From assembly GCA_030268105.1 (NCBI GenBank), contig BSDZ01000026.1:1740001-1804000 (forward strand): a stretch of 64,000 nt of DNA, read 5' to 3'. The notes below the pieces were generated by a model. That model saw only the letters and a program-made list of their open reading frames with translations. It was not told the origin of the DNA and did no database searches. The stretch's first letter is position 1. Every line of letters begins with the position of its first letter. Below, piece by piece: positions 61,406-64,000 of this stretch. The position numbers and the translations under genes are program-made. The stretch is from Volvox africanus (lineage: Eukaryota > Chlorophyta > Chlorophyceae > Chlamydomonadales > Volvocaceae).

Positions 61406-62601
61406 GCCTGCGCGGCTGAGCAGAACGCTCATCCAGGATGCTCATCAATGTGTGGGCTCTCACGTTGCCGCAGGAAAATCTGGAGGATCTGAAGGATCTG
61501 AAGGATTGAAGGATCTTGGCTGTAAGCATGCACAAGGTCTCATGCACTGGTCTCAACCAAATCACATCACATCACATCACATCGGGATCTGGTGGCAGAG
61601 AGATCCATCATGTTGCAGCGTGTGTGTCCTACGTCATCCGGAAAAGACAGATAGATGGTGCATGCATGCATATGACAGAAGCACAGCTGTGGCTTGCATG
61701 GATAGCCACTACTGACAGTTCAACCAGGTGCATCAACCAGACGGCGCATGCGTGATGTTCTTTTGACCTTCCGATGGTTTGCTTGTAGTATCTACACGTC
61801 TGCACCATCAAGCGGGATGGCTAGCAAGTGGCACATGTGGCTAGCTAGATTTGTGCCGCCAGCTAGACTGGTGCCGCTAGCTGGACTGGTGCCACTAGCT
61901 AGACTGGTGCCACTAGCTAGACTGGTGCCACTAGCTAGACTTGTGCCGCTAGCTAGATTTGTGCCTCCAGCTAGACTTGTGCCGCCAGCTAGACTTGTGG
62001 GGCCAGCTAGACTGGTGCCGCTAGCTAGATTTGTGCCACTAGCTAGACTTGTGCCACTAGCTAGTCTTGTGCCGCTAGCTAGATTTGTGCCGCTAGCTTG
62101 ACTTGTGCCTCTTGCACCTGTTGTTAGCTATCAGAGTTCGTTTCCCAAGCAATACAGGTTTGGCATGCATCCCAACCCGCCACTGCACGACTGTGTTTAA
62201 AACCATTTTTGCACCCATGCAGGTCTGCTTGATCTTGGTCGAGCGGTTGTGCTCTTTCCATGTGTGAGTCCATCCATCATCATAAGCAAGCAAGCATGCA
62301 TGTATGTGCTTCATGGGGCGGCCATGATGGCATATCGCATGCATATGGCATGCCGCCCTATCTTGCGAATGAACTGACAAGCAAGCCACGCATATGAAGC
62401 AAGCAAGCCACGCACCTGCTCTTCAGCGCTGGAATTCACCATTCTTGCTTCATCTATCATTCAGGTGCGTGCGTTATGAGCAGGGGGGACAGCTGCATGG
62501 GTGGACAAACTGAATGAGAGGGGAGGGCGGTGCTCAACGATGGAGCTCTGCAGCGGAACAGGTGTGAGTGTGTGGTTGAACAGGTTCTCATCCCATGATA
62601 C

Positions 62602-62673
62602 GCTCGCGTGGTGTAGTGGTTAGCACTGTGGACTCTGAATCCGCGGACCTGACTTCAAATCTCAGCGTGAGCT
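62602..62673 (+). tRNA. tRNA-Gln(CTG)-like, GGAC class, last copy
   Basis: Variable loop GGAC. The next monomer is cut by the window edge before its tRNA. Confidence 0.77.
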
Positions 62674-63108
62674 GCCTGCGCGGCTGAGCAGAACGCTCAT
62701 CCAGGATGCTCATCAATGTGTGGGCTCTCACGTTGCCGCAGGAAAATCTGGAGGATCTGAAGGATCTGAAGGATTGAAGGATCTTGGCTGTAAGCATGCA
62801 CAAGGTCTCATGCACTGGTCTCAACCAAATCACATCACATCACATCACATCGGGATCTGGTGGCAGAGAGATCCATCATGTTGCAGCGTGTGTGTCCTAC
62901 GTCATCCGGAAAAGACAGATAGATGGTGCATGCATGCATATGACAGAAGCACAGCTGTGGCTTGCATGGATAGCCACTACTGACAGTTCAACCAGGTGCA
63001 TCAACCAGACGGCGCATGCGTGATGTTCTTTTGACCTTCCGATGGTTTGCTTGTAGTATCTACACGTCTGCACCATCAAGCGGGATGGCTAGCAAGTGGC
63101 ACATGTGG

Positions 63109-63531
63109 CTAGCTAGATTTGTGCCGCCAGCTAGACTGGTGCCGCTAGCTAGACTGGTGCTACTAGCTAGACTTGTGCCGCTAGCTAGATTTGTGCCTCC
63201 AGCTAGACTTGTGACGCCAGCTAGACTTGTGCGGCAAGCTAGACTTGTGCCGCCAGCTAGACTTGTGCGGCCAGCTAGACTTGTGCCGCCAGCTAGACTT
63301 GTGCGGCCAGCTAGACTGGTGCCACTAGCTAGACTGGTGCCACTAGCTAGACTGGTGCCACTAGCTAGACTTGTGCCGCTAGCTAGATTTGTGCCTCCAG
63401 CTAGACTTGTGCCGCCAGCTAGACTTGTGCGGCCAGCTAGACTGGTGCCGCTAGCTAGATTTGTGCCACTAGCTAGACTTGTGCCGCTAGCTAGACTTGT
63501 GCAGCTAGCTAGATTTGTGCCGCTAGCTTGA
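63109..63531 (+). repeat. Expanded minisatellite block with 36-bp internal dimers (23.5 copies)
   Basis: Copies ending CCGCCA and CGGCCA alternate three times between about 63210 and 63315, a 36-bp period laid over the 18-bp unit. Rare variants GTGACG and CGGCAA occur only here. Confidence 0.9.
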
Positions 63532-64000
63532 CTTGTGCCTCTTGCACCTGTTGCTAGCTATCAGAATTCGTTTCCCAAGCAATACAGGTTTGGCATGCAT
63601 CCCAACCCGCCACTGCACGACTGTGTTTAAAACCATTTTTGCACCCATGCAGGTCTGCTTGATCTTGGTCGAGCGGTTGTGCTCTTTCCATGTGTGAGTC
63701 CATCCATCATCATAAGCAAGCAAGCATGCATGTATGTGCTTCACAGGGCGGCCATGATGGCATATCGCATGCATATGGCATGCCGCCCTATCTTGCGAAT
63801 GAACTGACAAGCAAGCCACGCATATGAAGCAAGCAAGCCACGCACCTGCTCTTCAGCGCTGGAATTCACCATTCTTGTTTTATCTATCATTCAGGTGCGT
63901 GCGTTATGAGCAGGGGGGACAGCTGCATGGGTGGACAAACTGAATGAGAGGGGAGGGCGGTGCTCAACGATGGAGCTCTGCAGCGGAACAGGTGTGAGTG

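Larger units (their letters stand above)
55460..61840. repeat. Segmental duplication, copy 2 (without insertion)
   Basis: Partner of 38365-47913. Both contain a tRNA copy with the unusual AATCCCCCATCC string (41883 and 58780) and a minisatellite ending GTGCAGCTAGC (46906 and 60833), variants rare or absent elsewhere. This copy overlaps the third 3827-bp trimer. Confidence 0.8.
45028..64000. repeat. tRNA-bearing satellite array, right part
   Basis: The same satellite resumes directly at the right target-site duplication and runs off the window edge. It carries 14 further tRNA-Gln-like copies; a fifteenth monomer is cut off before its tRNA. Removing 2970 bp (element plus one target duplication) restores the interrupted monomer to 1268 bp, a length common among its neighbours, so the retrotransposon inserted cleanly into a pre-existing unit. 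Confidence 0.97.

Noticed and set aside
1..64000. rDNA or 5S rDNA tandem array
   Set aside because: Monomer size and tandem order invite the idea, but no 5S, 5.8S or large rRNA core motif is present; the only RNA-like module is the tRNA.

Overview
The window is almost entirely one tandem satellite: 47 tRNA-bearing monomers of about 1.16-1.47 kb (mean about 1.28 kb), all in the same orientation and entering and leaving at both window edges. One Ty1/copia LTR retrotransposon interrupts it on the minus strand at 42063-45027. I see no host protein-coding gene. The organism is a eukaryote: copia element, tRNA-Gln-like sequences without encoded CCA and with U73, and no operon-like coding. The moderate GC content, GCATGC-rich DNA and GTGAGT/GTAAGA splice-like motifs would suit a green alga such as a volvocine, but that is a weak inference.

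Each monomer has four parts: (1) an 18-bp minisatellite, 8.5 to 25.5 copies; (2) a backbone of about 500 bp with nothing recognisable; (3) a 72-nt tRNA-Gln(CTG)-like sequence with a perfect A box but a broken G53-C61 pair in 46 of 47 copies; (4) about 420 bp holding a GGATCTGAA repeat and a (CACAT)4-5 repeat. Subtracting minisatellite lengths from monomer lengths leaves 998, 1006, 1007, 1012, 1015 or 1023 bp, so essentially all length change falls at these three repeat loci.

Monomers are organised into local higher-order repeats: a 2689-bp dimer (2.4-7.8 kb), a 2545-bp dimer (11.5-16.6 kb), a 1294-bp monomer run (20.4-25.5 kb), a 3820-bp trimer (25.5-33.2 kb), a 1291-bp monomer run (33.2-38.4 kb) and a 3827-bp trimer (47.9-58.3 kb). 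A larger duplication pairs 38.4-47.9 kb with 55.5-61.8 kb. The copia element sits in only one copy of that duplication; the matching unoccupied site is at 58955-58959.

The copia element is young: AAGGA target duplication, and LTRs identical apart from a 15-bp indel. It is defective: Gag, protease, most of reverse transcriptase and RNase H share one 841-aa ORF, but integrase and the N-terminal part of RT are missing. Its primer-binding site matches the anticodon arm of initiator tRNA-Met, as in Drosophila copia.

The most unusual feature is the tRNA-carrying satellite, in which a tRNA-derived sequence, a minisatellite and higher-order amplification are combined.
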